NCBI GenBank assembly: GCA_036925085.1
Contig: JAUPFP010000029.1
Coordinates: 558,001-622,000 of the forward strand
Direction: 5' to 3'
Source: Brachycybe producta
Taxonomy: Eukaryota > Arthropoda > Diplopoda > Playtdesmida > Andrognathidae
DNA length: 64,000 nt
The notes below the pieces were generated by a model, which made no database searches, was not told where the DNA came from, and worked only from the letters and a program-made list of their open reading frames with translations. A program made the translations under genes and the position numbers. Shown one piece after another: positions 1 through 12,965 of the stretch. How positions within the stretch are numbered: position 1 is the first letter of the stretch; every line of letters begins with the position of its first letter.

Positions 1-26
1 ATTTCGTAATTAAATTTCGTTAATGG

Positions 27-543
27 TTTGCGTTCTGCCAAAACGAAAAAAATTAAAATAAAACACGAAATATGACATTTTTGGCTACAATTAAAACCTG
101 AAACAAAAAGTACCTATGTGCATTACTAAAACCAGAAATCACAACGGCGACAACAAGGGATGGAAATCGTAATAACAGCAAATAAATAAAAAGTAAAAAA
201 CAATTAAATATTATAACCTGCCTTTAACCTAACATCTGCTGCTTTTTGTTGAGTAAATTTAATACTTTCCTGGAGATTACATGCACTAATTTCTTCAAAA
301 TATTCTATCGTTTGTTTGAAGTGGGAAAAAAAAATGGCTGCTTTTTTGACCAAAATGTCAACAAACGCGCATGCGCGACTTTTTCGTGGTAACGAAATAT
401 AAGAAATGTTTCGTCACGAAAAATAGAAAAAATATCGTAACGACACTCGTAAAATTAGACTGAAAATACGAAATAATTTTAAATATATCGTATTTTTAAT
501 GTATTTCGTGTTTTCTCACATTTCGTTTTACAGTTCGCAAAGC
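27..543. repeat. Inverted-repeat (MITE-like) element
   Basis: Bases 27-73 and 498-543 are imperfect inverted copies. Each arm reads from outside to inside TTTGCG..CTG..AAAACGAAA, then AACACGAAATA. The interior is AT-rich, has no ORF and repeats ACGAAA/TTTCGT. A palindrome CGCGCATGCGCG lies at 366-377. About 517 bp with terminal arms and no coding capacity fits a non-autonomous DNA transposon. I could not define a clear target duplication, so the superfamily is open. Confidence 0.5.
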
Positions 544-667
544 ATCTATTAACTGAATAAATTGATTTTGAGATATTGTTTGTTTGCCCTTCACAGAGGG
601 CTCTGTAGAACACGTTTATTATTTAAATGCATTTAAAATATCAGGTGTGTGTGTCCTAGGTATAAGG
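536..667 (+). repeat. Dispersed repeat arm, inverted partner at 7316-7462
   Basis: This stretch (ATTAACTGAATAAA, TATTGTTTGTTTG, CACAGAGGGCTCTGTAGAAC, ACGTTTATTATTTAAATGCA, then a GTGTGT run and CTAGGTAT) recurs as its reverse complement at 7316-7462. The two are similar over roughly 125 bp. They may be two independent copies of one element or the arms of a larger 6.9-kb unit. No coding region supports the second reading. Confidence 0.6.
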
Positions 668-805
668 ATGGCTACTCTTAACGAATGCTTAGTCAAAGAT
701 AATACTAAACTCAAAGTTTAGATATCAAGTTGAATGTAAAATAGTTAATGAGTTTAGCTCTACCTTTGACTAAGCAGAGTCATATTAAAAATACAATCCT
801 GAATA
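665..805. repeat. Fold-back repeat, family D
   Basis: The left arm contains GAATGCTTAGTCAAAG and TACTAAACTCA. The right arm contains TGAGTTTAG, CTTTGACTAAGC and CATATTAA, so the 140 bp can fold on itself. Related copies sit at 9270-9380, 27384-27535 and 57730-57828. It has no coding capacity and behaves as a short MITE or fold-back element. Confidence 0.5.
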
Positions 806-2084
806 TAAGTCATCTACCTTTATTAAATAGAATATATTTATATTTTGTTAACAGTGGACGACAGCAGCAATTTGAAAAAGAACAATTAAGTTTTCTTTTT
901 CCCCTTCCGGGATTTTAAGAAAAATGGGAGGGGAAAATATGTGTCTGGGCTCTTTGTTATTTTTCGAGCCCCATTATTATGACTCTACTTTGAAATGGGT
1001 TGTTATTCTTTTTGCTAATATCACCATTTATATTTATAACACTCTTTCTCATTGGTTAATGTCATTTCATCTAATGTACTTTGTTTTCTTGATTTTTATT
1101 TGAACGCACACCAGACTATTATATCGCCTATAAGAACAGACCTATGAATAAATAAGTTAACTAGTGCATTATAATAAGTAGCCTAATAAGAATAACATAA
1201 AATGAGAGAAAGAAAACCTTGTGGACGACGGTTTCAAGAAGATTCTACATTTTTTAGCTAGGTTAAGCTCATCATCATCATCATTCTAGCCTCTTCCTCC
1301 TCCTTCTTCTTCTTCCAATGGAAGGTGTTGAAATGTGTCCTAGATTTTTGCATCTTTCTCTCCCTCTCTCTCTCTCTCTTGTGTGTGTTTTGTAATAAAT
1401 GTATATCTTTATGAGCAATATGAATTACAACTATGCTTAATGGTGGATTTGCTATTCAGTTATGAGGCCTCTGTTTATACATATTATGTGTAGGCCTTTT
1501 AAAGTAAGTTTGGAGTAATAAGTTGAAAGTATTACTCAACAAAGCAACCTCGTTACGGATACGTGTGTTGACCCTAGAATAGATCTCTAGAAAGGAGATG
1601 TTTCGGTGCGTAAGTGGGACAGAAAAATAAGAGAAATAAAATTTAAAATAAAAATTATGTTCCTACCATGAACGTATGGACTAGATCTATTGTTAAGAAT
1701 GGTCTTTTTATAATTAGTCTCCATTGCAAAATATGCTAATGAATTAGAACAATGGATTATTAAGAACAACAAAGTTTTAGAAGAGTAAATAAATTTATTT
1801 AATGGGATTCTCAGGTTTTGATATCTTGACAAAAAACGAATCTTTTCATGGTAAATTCAGATTTCTAGATTTATGGTTTTTTCTCACCCTTTTATGTTGA
1901 GCTCAAAAATGTGGAAATAATCATCAGTCGTCTCTAACATGTAAAAACTTTAAACTTTGAACTGAATAAAATTATGGATATCACATGATACAGTCTTTAA
2001 GTGATTCTTTTAGCAACTCTTCAAGTTATTAAAAAGACATTTTCTTGTTTTTTCTCCTTAAAGTTATTTACACAAAGGTGACAT
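806..2084. other. Repeat-poor AT-rich stretch, no gene seen
   Basis: About 1.3 kb of AT-rich sequence. It holds a short (TC)n tract near 1356-1378 and a pyrimidine-rich block near 1287-1320. The longest open frame (81 codons, minus strand, 1587-1832) is compositionally ordinary AT-rich translation with no recognisable motif, so I do not call it. Confidence 0.5.
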
Positions 2085-2405
2085 AATGTATATGACTGTC
2101 ATATGTCCGGAAAATGTCATACGTAGCAGTCACAAAAGCAAATTAAGAAACATATGACAAATTCTGTCATAAGTGTATCATTTGTTTGTGATTACCACGT
2201 GGTGTGGGCGCAGAAATAGGGCGCAAAGTAACTACAATAATAATACTAGGGTGGCGCCAGTTTTATTCTTGTCTAAAGCGCAAAAATGACTTAGTTAAGG
2301 TTCTGATTGGACTTACTGTACAACATAACGTAACATTATAAGGTATGACTGTCACATTTTTATAATGTTTTTTTCTTCTGTAACGAGGCTCCGGAGTTTT
2401 TGGTG
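2085..2405. repeat. Dispersed repeat, family F
   Basis: It contains repeated TGACTGTCATAT half-sites (about 2091 and 2345), CAGTCACAAAAGCAAATT, and an end with TTCTGTAACGAGGCTCCGGAG. The same order (GACTGTCATAT, CAGTCATAAAAGCAAATT, TTCTGTAGTGAGGCCGCAGA) occurs at 52060-52305, and part of it at 25665-25850. No ORF. Probably a non-autonomous DNA transposon. Confidence 0.5.
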
Positions 2406-3321
2406 ACATGTTTATTTATACAAAAGTATTTCTAGTGCTTTATAATACAGGATTATACAATGTGTCTGTATTGGAATTTTCAGTAACTGGTATCTACTTG
2501 TATCAGTAGTAGGCAGATCCTCGTCTTGGTACCAATCACATTCGATATGATGTATGGGGAGGTACATAAAGAAATATGGCTCATATGCTAGTCACGCATA
2601 TACTGTATGTGCAGCATAATATGGAAGATGCAGTACTTTACATATATATCTTGTGTCCATTACAACTAGGGTATCCGCCCCCACCCCCTTCCTCCTTACA
2701 AACATGCCACACTATTTTGAACACCACCCCATCCCACTTTCCTCCTATCAACCCCCCCCCCCTCCTTCCAATTCCCATCATTATAAGGCATGACACGTTT
2801 TCTATTAAACCTCTATACAGACATATTAATGTATGATGATGACTACCAACCAGGGTTTGGGTTTTTTGTTTCTTTATTGAATACACATTGTAGAGAGAAA
2901 TAGCATTTTGTGTTAAATTAGGGGGAAAATACAGACAAACCAACACGCACACAGATTAAAATCCTATTATATTTGACTGTGGGTGAAATTCAGATTTCAA
3001 TTTCTGAAAATTTTCCCCATTAATAATTTTCATTCGAAGATACATTACATATTTATCATTGTATGTTTGGAAAAAAAAAAGCGGGTTCGGAGTGGAAATG
3101 GAAATATTGATCATGACTGAATCCCTAGTTAGGCTTAAAAGAATATACCTTTTATTAATTGGTCAACATTTTTTTAAAGCTTATAATCATTAAGGATAGA
3201 TAATGATTATTAGGTTGATTGCTAAAATTGCGATGCACTGTTTTTTTTTTAACTGGATGAAAAGGGGAGGATGGAGACTGGTTTGAAAAGAGGACTGGAC
3301 AAAAATTCTAATGGCGTTTTT

Positions 3322-3323
<2 letters not shown>

Positions 3324-3399
<76 letters not shown>
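3324..3399. repeat. (TA)n microsatellite
   Basis: About 76 bp of uninterrupted TA dinucleotide. It is one of eight such arrays in the window. Confidence 0.97.
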
Positions 3400-3402
<3 letters not shown>

Positions 3403-4105
3403 TGCAGTATAATATTGTTGACAGACTAGAAATGAATATTAGCCTTCCTTCCTCCCATCTCCTCCTTCTAAACCTCAATTGTGTAGTAGGTATGAGTGGA
3501 ATATACATATATGAAATGAATGCACGTCCATTGCAAAGTTGAAAAGCATCGTAAAATTCTAATTGGGTTCTAATCCTTAATGTAGCATATAATGTGGATT
3601 ATTGGCTGACACAAATACACTCACTCACTCAGTGAATATTATTATTATTATTATTATTATTATTATGCATAGAGACCTCCCTACTTTTACCCTCCATACC
3701 TTGCCTTAATTAGGAACATTTGAAACCACGAACATTATTAACTTATTACAAACACAAACCAGATATACCAGAGGCTGGTTGGTTGTGGTGGTTATGGTTA
3801 AATGAATGTGTTTTTTTTGCCTTTGTTTTCTACTCTTTTTCTTTCCCTCAAGCTTTGCTTTTCATATTCTGTCCGGTCAATTTCTTAAGTAGAAATATGC
3901 AAATGAATGTTAATGGCGAGAATTACCCCCTCATTTGAATTAACTCAGCATGAGTTGCTATTGTGGTTTCCTTATCTTTACACGTTTTCTCTTGTTATAA
4001 TGAAGAAGAAAGTGTTTTCTTGTGGTATTTTTTCAAGAAAACAAGTTTTTGGGTTTCCTGAAGCGAAAATGGGGAAGGTGGAGGGCTGAGAGGGTGGTAG
4101 TACCA

Positions 4106-4107
<2 letters not shown>

Positions 4108-4153
<46 letters not shown>
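4108..4153. repeat. (TC)n microsatellite
   Basis: About 46 bp of almost perfect TC dinucleotide repeat. Confidence 0.97.
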
Positions 4154-4157
<4 letters not shown>

Positions 4158-4423
4158 CTTCACTCATATATTAAATTAGCAAATCTAAATAGTGTTGAAT
4201 TTGAGATTGTTTTTTTCTTTCTCATTATTAGTCGAACTTGATTGCAGATTAATTAGGGAGACTTCTTAGTTTCACAAATTGAGTTTTTCCTTTTATATGT
4301 TAAAATTAGGCTACTTAAGCAAGTAGTAGGTAGGCATTTAAAACCTTTATATGATACTGTACATTGGATTTTCTAGGTTTATTAACTTATTATATATTCT
4401 ACGGTAGTCAGTTACTAATTATT

Positions 4424-4718
4424 AGAGCTCGGATTTGTATGCAATATCAAGTAAACGTTTCCCAATTTGTGGCCCAAGTGCCAATTGTGAAACTGCAATT
4501 ATGCATTGTGTAAATCAAAAAGGCTGTTTAGAGACTAGATGTCTGGTTAATATCAGTTGTCAACTAGAGTTCTAGCCTCTTAACCAGGTGTTTTTGATTT
4601 AAAACAAAAACAAAACAGTTGTTGGTTGATCTAAATGGGATTGTTACTTCACAATTGGCTTTTGGGCCACAGATTGAGAAAACACTTTGGCTTGATATTG
4701 CCTAACAATTTGGGGCCT
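4424..4718. repeat. Fold-back element, family A copy 1
   Basis: The outer arms are inverted: left GAGCTCGGATTT, TGCAATATCAAG, CCCAATTTGTGGCCCAAG; right TTTGGGCCACAGATTGAG, CTTGATATTGC. An inner arm pair (CTAGATGTCTGGTTA and TCTTAACCAGG) gives a long imperfect hairpin of about 295 bp. Copies 2 and 3 lie at 18640-18926 and 47002-47234. No ORF. It is a MITE or fold-back transposon of undetermined superfamily. Confidence 0.65.
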
Positions 4719-6197
4719 AGTTATATATTCTACAGTCACTAATTATACATGGAGCACATAGGAGACACGTGACATGATTCATATCAAAAGTCAGATTGTA
4801 AATACTGCTTATCATTTCTTGCCACAACTTGCATGTAAAAAGTATTCTTAGCAAAAGTACCAAGTTAAATATAGATTTTTGCGATGCTAATACTGTATTA
4901 CAATGAGTTAGTGTGTTGATTGTCATTTGGTGTGCAATTTAAAATTGGGTATTTTTTTAAATGTACAATTCTTTATTCCCGGTATGCCATTGTGAAATGT
5001 GGTTTCCAATTAAACAGATTGCGTTATATATATATGACAATTGCACATTATTCTCTGTATGTATGTGTTGGACAACAAAACCCAACGGATGGATATAGTT
5101 TTCTCTCTTTTTGAAAAAGGGGGAAGAATTGCCATTGTATTTGGATTTAACCTATTAGTTTGTGTTGTTGTTATTGTTGCTGATAGATTAAATTTTAATA
5201 GTTGTTATTCCAGGGCTTGTCTTTTTAATTGTACTATTGTATATCAGTACAGTTTATACTGTATGTATCTATAGGATTGTTGCATAGGTCGGATTTACAA
5301 TGAATGGATATTTGATGTGTACTTAAAAAGTGGTTCTCTCTCATCCCCCCCCCCTCCTCCTTTTCCTCTTTCATTTTATAGATAGCAAAACACATACATA
5401 ACATTGTGTAATTTGAAACATGGGTCCGTCATTGCTGTTTGATTCTTGACATTGCTGTTTTTGTTGGATGTTTCATCTTACATATTGTAGTCTCTTTATA
5501 TTTGCTTGTGTTTAGGTTGTTTCCTATAGAAGATTGCTCAACAACTGTCATAAAGAAGAAGTTTTGTGCCAAACTCTAAATGAGACTCATTTCACTTGCC
5601 CTGTTTCATTGTCAAAAAGGGTTCCCCCATCTCCTCCTCCTCCTTCCCATCCTCATTTAATGTCTGATAAGGAGGTTCCTATCTATTTATATCGACAGTT
5701 GTCAATGAAGTCGAGATCCTGTTTCTTTTGTCATTTTGCCTTTTTAACTCTATATAATTGTATAACGTTTTGAGTCTTTATCTACGAGTGTGTGTATACA
5801 TGATGTACTGTAGTGACTTCATTGTTATAGGCTCATATAGTGTATATGGGCCCTATGTGACTGTCTGAAGTTTTAATTGTAAAAGTGTGAGAGGAATATT
5901 TGGTGGCTAAGTTCACATGATATTACTCTACTACAGTACATTCTGGCATTTCTAATGTTTTACATCTCAAGTAACTGTAATTGTTTGTATAACTAGATCA
6001 CACAATTCTTCTTCTTCTTTGCAAGAGTTTTATATTGTTTTAATTTTAATTGGAGTGTGTTTGTTCGTGTGAATGAATAACAACACTTTTAAATTGTAAT
6101 TGATTAAATGAAGGCGTTTATTTCCGTTTTTATTATGTATAGAAGAAACAAAATCAACAATATAAATTTAAGAACCCCCCCCCCCCCCCCCCCCCAC

Positions 6198-6271
<74 letters not shown>

Positions 6272-6543
6272 CCTCTTTCTTCCTGTAATGTATCTTTACT
6301 ATGCAAAATGAGTAAACGAATTTTCGGTTCTTATCACTTTTTTTGTGTCTACTTTATGTAGGCCTACTCTAGTTTTTAAGCATTATTGGCACTAATATAA
6401 CTTGATTGCTATATTCTTTTTGTGAGTAAAAAAAAAGTTAGGCTACATTTAAAGTGGTTTTAAATTGAGAGTGAAAAATGCTTTTGAGAGCTACTTAAAA
6501 TGCGCCCATTTTTTTTGAAGGTGTATAGTACACATCTGGGTTG

Positions 6544-6580
<37 letters not shown>

Positions 6581-7315
6581 GAGAGACACTTTTTAAACCG
6601 GGGTTCATCCCTTTTTTTTCTTTTCTATTCAATTGTCAACACTGTTTTTATATATAAAATCGACAACAAAAAGAATATAACAAGAGAAAATGTCCCCACC
6701 TCTTCTCCTTTTTTTCTCCTAAATTGAAATGCACTTTTTTTCTTGTATTTTGGATCGATGTTTTTGTTTAATCAATATGATGCAAATTCCATAGAATTCT
6801 AATGTTGTCCTTAATTTTTATCTGAAATAGCTTAGAATGTGTGTGACGCAAACTTAATATAATGTGTATGTTGTCTTGTTTGTATTTGAGTTTTCTATGT
6901 GTGGCAGCAAAGTCTTTTTCTGTTTAAAGTGAGCTTATCTTGCAAGTCATATATGATTTTGTGTTTGTTTTTACCCATTGCAAAGATAATTGGATGGAAT
7001 TAGAATAAAACGGATTATTGTAGTTAATGATGGCAAACCCGTGAAGCAAACGAAAAACATTGGTTTAATTCAGGCTTAAATTGCAGGCACTGTATTATTC
7101 ATTCAAACACATCTTATTCCATTTAGATTGAAAAGACGTTTTCAGAAGAAGAAGAAAAAATTCTTCTTTTCTATATGTGAAGAAGAACATTTAGAAAAAT
7201 GTCTTTAATTCTGTCTTTATGTTATGGTTTTAGTATGCACATTAGTATATACATTGCAATATTTAATCAATTTGGTCAAACTTTATTGTAATTCACATTC
7301 ATTATGAAGACTCTT
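4719..7315. other. AT-rich stretch with homopolymer tracts, no gene seen
   Basis: It contains a C-run (about 5345-5355), a 92-bp poly-C tract (6175-6266), a (CA)n followed by GA (6545-6588) and several poly-T runs. Short open frames have no domain-like features. I see no exon, tRNA or transposon ends here. Confidence 0.5.
6175..6266. repeat. 92-bp poly-C tract
   Basis: The tract is almost pure C, interrupted by single A or T bases near 6196-6198 and 6234. The opposite strand is poly-G with obvious G-quadruplex potential, and the C strand has i-motif potential. The open frame over it (poly-Pro) is an artefact of the repeat. Confidence 0.95.
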
Positions 7316-7462
7316 GAGGCTAATACCTAGTACACACACACACACACACACCTGATAATTTAAATGCATTTAAATAATAAACGTGTTCTACAGAGCCCTC
7401 TGTGGAGGACAAACAAACAATATGTCGTCGAATTCAATTTTTATTCAGTTAATAATCTGAAA
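7316..7462 (-). repeat. Dispersed repeat arm, inverted partner of 536-667
   Basis: This is the reverse-complement copy of 536-667: CACACA run, CTGATAATTTAAATGC, AATAAACGTGTTCTAC, AGAGCCCTCTGTGGAGGAC, then ATTCAGTTAAT. The match extends about 125-145 bp. Confidence 0.6.
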
Positions 7463-7671
7463 ATATTGAGTTAATACTTAAATATAGAAACTATTGACAT
7501 TAAAATATTCATTTAGTATTTCAATTTTTAAATTATTAATAATAAAGTCAATTTTTATTTGGTTCCTGTGTCCTTAACTGGATTCCGTATAATTCACACC
7601 TAAACACATTTAATTTGAATTCATTTAACTCATGTGTGAGTACAAGGTATTAGGGTTGGAATACACAGACT

Positions 7672-7803
7672 ACTTATTGACCACTTTTCGACAGTAAAAT
7701 GAAGTGGAAGGTGGTTGGCCAACTTGAGCTGTGGTTGTAATGTATTTTCTATGGAAATACTTAAGGTGGTCAATTTTCACAACAACCCGACTTCATTTTG
7801 CAT
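7672..7803. repeat. Short dispersed repeat, family H copy 1
   Basis: It contains TGACCACTTTTCGAC, AAAATGAAGT, GAAGGTGGTTGG, GCTGTGGTTG, TAATGTATTTT, CTATGGAAA, then AACAACCCGACTTCATTTTG. The two ends are imperfectly inverted (AAAATGAAGT and ACTTCATTTTG). A second copy at 59436-59558 keeps the same order. No coding capacity. Confidence 0.65.
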
Positions 7804-9188
7804 TCGGTAACCCGATATCTTTAAAAATCAACTTTTTTTATAGACAAAAATAAAAAAAAAATTATGGTATGCTTTAAGTTGGGTCATTTTCAAATTGATA
7901 TAAAAAGCTTATTTTGAATTATTTCCAGTTTCTAAAAGTTGACTAAACACATTTAGACTTTCTGTTCATTAATGTGACCTTGTTCAATTGAATTACCATT
8001 CTTTAATTATATATGAACATTACTTGTGATATTAATAAGTGTAATAATTGAGTTGCAATTGTGTCGTTATTCTTGTTGCAATTTTCAGTCAGCTCAAAAT
8101 GGACGATTTTTTGTCTTGTCACTTATTCTCGCAAATGAGCAATTTATGGATTTTGCAGATAGATATGGACGTGTTTAGTTAAAATTCCCCTTTTTATAAA
8201 GGATGGAGAATCCAGAAGACTGACTGACTAGATGGAGGAGATTTTATCATGGTGATGGTGATGGTGGTGGTGGTGGTGGTGGTGGCTGTTGGCCATTAAG
8301 TCAGCCAAAGAATCATTTGAACATGGTCGAGTGGTTTTCATGGTCAATGGCAGACAGGCATTAAATGCGACCAAAAATAAAAAGCATTTGTTCCACCAAA
8401 AGTATAAGTTATGACCATAAAAAATTCACAATTCCCTCAGGAGATATTTGAAGAAATCTTTGGGGTTCTTTTTGTAAGTATTGCTCGGACAATATATAAA
8501 TATAGATGGGCAAATATGAATTGGAGTTTAAAAACTTGTTTAAATATTGTCTTTTGAAGTGGATTTCAAAAAAAGATATGATGACGATGTCTTCGAGAAA
8601 CATGACTTCAAATCGAACATCAATTAATGTTCAACGAGTCAAATATAATTTCAGTTTCAGTAAATAAAAATGTTAGTCAAATGGAAGTTTAAATAACTAA
8701 AAGCCTTCAAAACCTCATCCATAGGGCCTAATAATAATAATAATAATAATAATAATACATCTTGTATATAGAAAAAATATACCATTAGTTCTAAGTTGAT
8801 ATAAAATCCATATTTTTGCTACATTTCTATTTATTTTCTGTATAGTCTAATGTATAGTCCATTAGATTATTTAGAGTCACTTTTCAAAGCATTTCTTCAA
8901 TAATATTTTTTAAAACTCTTTTTAAATGTGTTTTCTATCGATTACACAAATATTTTTAAATGTTTCTTTTTTTCTTCAGAAAACCAATAAAAAAATTAAA
9001 ATTATATTAGAAACTAGAATAGTTAAGACTGTTTAGATCAAGAAACTGTTGTATTATTAAATTTGTTGTTTTATTATTAAATTAACAAAAAATTACTTAT
9101 GAATTACTTTCATTTGTAATTGACTTTTTGAAGAAAGAAAGAAACATTCTAAATTGCATAATCTCACAAGTGACAGACAGTCTTTGTT
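7804..9188. other. AT-rich stretch, no gene seen
   Basis: It contains a (GGT)n/(GAT)n tract at 8250-8285 and an (ATA)n at 8730-8757. The rest is unremarkable AT-rich sequence without credible ORFs. Confidence 0.5.
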
Positions 9189-9390
9189 TCTCTGGCACGA
9201 ATTGAAGATGAAAACTTGGCATTTGAAGTTTAACTTTTGAACCCTCTAAGCAGGGTTTCAAGTGCTAAATTAATATTCTCAAGGTTGTATTAATGATTGC
9301 CAACTCAAAGGTAGTTTTAACCGCGAGAATTTTAGATAGGAAGTTTCATATAAAAGTTTCTGAGTTTAGCACTGGCTCAGTCTAGCCCTC
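9189..9390. repeat. Fold-back repeats, families C and D joined
   Basis: 9189-9270 has the family C signature (GAAAACTTGGCATTTGAAGT, TTTGAACCCTCTAAGCAGGG). 9270-9380 has family D features (AAGTTTCATATAAAAGTTTC, TGAGTTTAGCACTG). The same C-then-D arrangement recurs at 27253-27535, so the two may be parts of one composite element. No ORF. Confidence 0.4.
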
Positions 9391-12300
9391 AAGAAGTCTT
9401 TTGGCCGTTTTTTCTTGAAAATAAAAAAGCCAAGTTTATATAAGATAAACGTTTTTAATATTCTAGTAAGAGGATAAGTTCTATAATAAATAATAAAGTT
9501 TCATAACCTCATATTGTCATTTCTGAAATGAGAATATCATTAAATTTGTGTGATTGCATGTTTGCAATTATTTTTTGCACCATTGATGGATAGGTATTTA
9601 GACAATGTTTTATTTTGTTTGTAATTTGGCTTAGAAGTAAAATGTCGCTTTAGCTTTTAAATTTTATGATGAATTAATTGTTCATTGCTCGTTTTTCTCT
9701 AATCGTGAGGAAAGGCTATTCTCATTTAGGAACGCATATTATTAAACTGTCTGTCATAATTTCTGACTCGCTTGAAAAAGCTGAGTTTTTTTTTTCTAAT
9801 GCTGAGCAAGTACAAGTGACGCATGCGCAAAAAAGGCATCAGTTTTCAAACAGTAGTTTTTCTTCTTTAACTAAATAGCAAATGTGATAGAATATATTGG
9901 GGGGGGGGGGTTATAATGGAAGAAGAACAGCCTTTAGGGTTGCTGTATATATATAATGTATATATAGAAAAAAAAGGAGGGTAATGGATCTATTAGCGAC
10001 GTCCCACAGACAACTTAACGTCCGTATTAGAGATGGAGCCTTTCACTCTTCGGCTCAAATTAAATGTGCCAAGCTTTTGAGCTTCTTTTTTTCTCTCTTC
10101 ATTCTTCTTCACTTTTACCCTGAAAAACCACCATCACTTTATCAGACCCAGCTTTTTTCATCTTCTTCTTTGACTTCATTTGTGCTGCATTCAGCCTGAA
10201 ATCTAATTGAACATTTTGTCACTGAGAGCTCTCGCTCTCTCTCTCTCTCTATCAGCCTCTCATGGACACTCCCTTGGAGTTCTTTCATTCTTTCAATTAC
10301 ATAAGGGTTTTTTTACTAAGGGGGCCAAAGACTATCAATCTAAAGTTCCACTGTGATGCATGCATATTTAAATTATAGGAGTAATATTAAAGAGAAGTCT
10401 ATGAAAAATTGAAGTCATCTTATGAGAAAGGTGTTTATTATAATAATCTCTTTAATAGCAATAATATTTACAGTGCGATACAAAAGTCAGTTGATAAATT
10501 AGAAAAGGTTTATAGCACACCATGAAGTAATGTATCAGCAGCAATGTAAAGTCGATGTCTACTGCGCATGAGCATTTTTTAAACTTAACAACCAAAGTAG
10601 CTGAGACTTTGGTGACTGCCTTGAACATCTTGCATTGCTACTGCGTTACTTTACGATATGCGCTTTTCCTTACTGTTACTGCTTAAAATAGTTGAGATCC
10701 TGGAGGATCTATTTTGAAATAGACAAATTTAAAGTAGGCCTTATCTTAATGTCTCTGAAAAGCGACCAAGTAGGCCTACAATAAATATGCCCATACATAC
10801 GTTATGTGTAGGATATACATGTATACATATATATATATACATATATATATACATATATATTTATATATATAGCTTTTCCGTTCATAACTTCAAGTAGAGA
10901 GGCTTTTGATACTGCTGACCAAATGACCTTTTTTTTTGGTATCACGAAAAGGGAGGAGTTTTTGAGTAAGAATGTATAGGGGAAAATGTTTTTGCTGTTA
11001 AAAATAATGTCAAACATGGTTTCTCTCAATTTACGACTACAGCGGCCTCATAGTGTGTGTGTTTTTCAGGCCTTTTTTATTCTCTTCCAGCCTTCATTCA
11101 TCTAAATTGTTGGCTTGTATTTGGGGTGGAGATATAATTTCTAACCAAATTGGTTGTTTTGATGGCGAAAGCGGCCTTTTGTTACATTTTAAACAAGTAG
11201 GCGGAGGTTGATACACCAAGGGGGTTATAAGAGGGTGTAAGAAGAATTGCCCCACAGTAAATGAGTACGGGTATATATATGTGTGTGTGTGGCTTGTTAA
11301 TATTGAAAGACCACCCTAAATATTATTAACATTTTGGGTTCATCTTTCTATATAGAGTATAATAAGCTTTGAAATGTTGTCATTTCATTAAAAATGTAAC
11401 TTGTTCATTGTTAATTCAACATATCTGCATGTTACTCACACCGGGACTTTGTGTTTTTTAACCCCCTCTAAACAACACACACACACACACACTCTTTAGT
11501 AATATTATCTGTTTTCTGTGATAATATTTTTGCAATTCCATTTTTATATTAAAGTTAAAAGTGATAGGATTATATATTTCTGGTTGCCCCTGTTTTTTGT
11601 TGTTGTTGTTTTTATGCATAAATATAACATGAAGAAAAATTATCCTAATTTTCTTGTAGACATCACAGCCCTTTTTTCTGGTACTAATACTGTGTATTTT
11701 TTTACTTAATCTTTTTTATAGCTATAATATTTTCATCAAATTCGTTGCATTATTACTGAACTAATAATATTTTTTGCCTATGGCTGGAAACACTTTTTTT
11801 TAAATAAAAAATTGAGTTTTTGAGAAATGAAATTGGTGTTAAATATTTTTCTATATATATATATAAAAGATGCTCTAGCTTAAACTATAAAATTCACCGT
11901 TGTTTTGAATATATGCAGACATATGTTTTTGGTTATATTTCAATTTAGTATAGAAATTTTACCCCTCGAATGGAGGCAATCACACAATACACACGTTTTA
12001 TATTCAAAAACACCTATTTTTTTTAGGTATAAAATATTGTATTATTATCTTTAAATTCATGCATTTGGCGTCTCTTTTACATGATTTTTTTTCTCTAGTT
12101 TTTATCTTCTTTTTTTTTCTCTAGAAATAGAGCTTTTTTTTACGTGTAACTGCAATAGTATTTGAGTTTTTGGAGGGTTTCTTTTGACAATGAAATGCGA
12201 TCTTTTTTTTTTCTTTTCTAGTATCTACTACACAAGTACATTTCTTTTCTATATTACATTGAGAAAATACTTGAGAACTTTTGATCACTCCTTTAGGCTA

Positions 12301-12965
12301 ATATTTACACACTGATGATTGTACAACATTTTCAGTTAGAAATGTGTATTTATATTTCCTCCTTCAACTTTGAAACCCAATTGCACATGAGCCAAAATAA
12401 TAATAATAATAATAGAAAAAAATGCTGCTTACCTTAGAACATAAAATAAAAGTTCAAATTCCACTATTTCTATTATTTTCTTCTTAAATAGATTTCACCA
12501 AATATAACAAGAACTCCAACAACAAAACTTCCCAGTTTGTGATGCAAATCGAATCATAATTGATTTTATAATCCAATGTTTTGATTATCTTAGATTACAA
12601 GTTTGATTTTTGTTGCTGATTAATAAAATCCATTCTAGTTTTTTAAAGTAGAAATTCTGAACTTTTTACTATATTTAAAATTGAAACATTTGTTTTAGAG
12701 TTGAATTAATAAGACCGGCACAAACACACACAATACACAGAGGATACACTTATTAGAAGGCGGATATGACACAAGGATGTTTAGGGGTTAAAAAAGGGGG
12801 GTTGCATGGTTCCCATTTACCTCTTAATTTTGGTGGTTGTTTTTTTTTTTTTTTGCTGTATCGGATGAAACGCGGCTGAGTAAAATGTGCGAATGTGCGA
12901 AGAATGTGACGGCGTGTGTCTCTCTTTCTGTCTCTATGTCTGTATCTCGACTGCATCTGCCGCTG

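Larger units (their letters stand above)
2406..4423. other. Microsatellite-rich stretch, no gene seen
   Basis: It holds a C-rich pyrimidine block (2668-2768), a long (TA)n (3324-3399), (ATT)n (3637-3665) and (TC)n (4108-4153). Open frames here are translations of these tracts (runs of Tyr-Ile, Arg-Glu or Pro) and are not gene evidence. Confidence 0.6.

Noticed and set aside
3320..3508. Open frames made of Tyr-Ile repeats (also at 13842-14164, 49528-49809, 53609-53875, 60667-60888, 62810-63004)
   Set aside because: They are translations of (TA)n microsatellites and exist on both strands at once.
6108..6311. Proline-rich open frame
   Set aside because: It is the poly-C tract. No coding signal exists outside the homopolymer.
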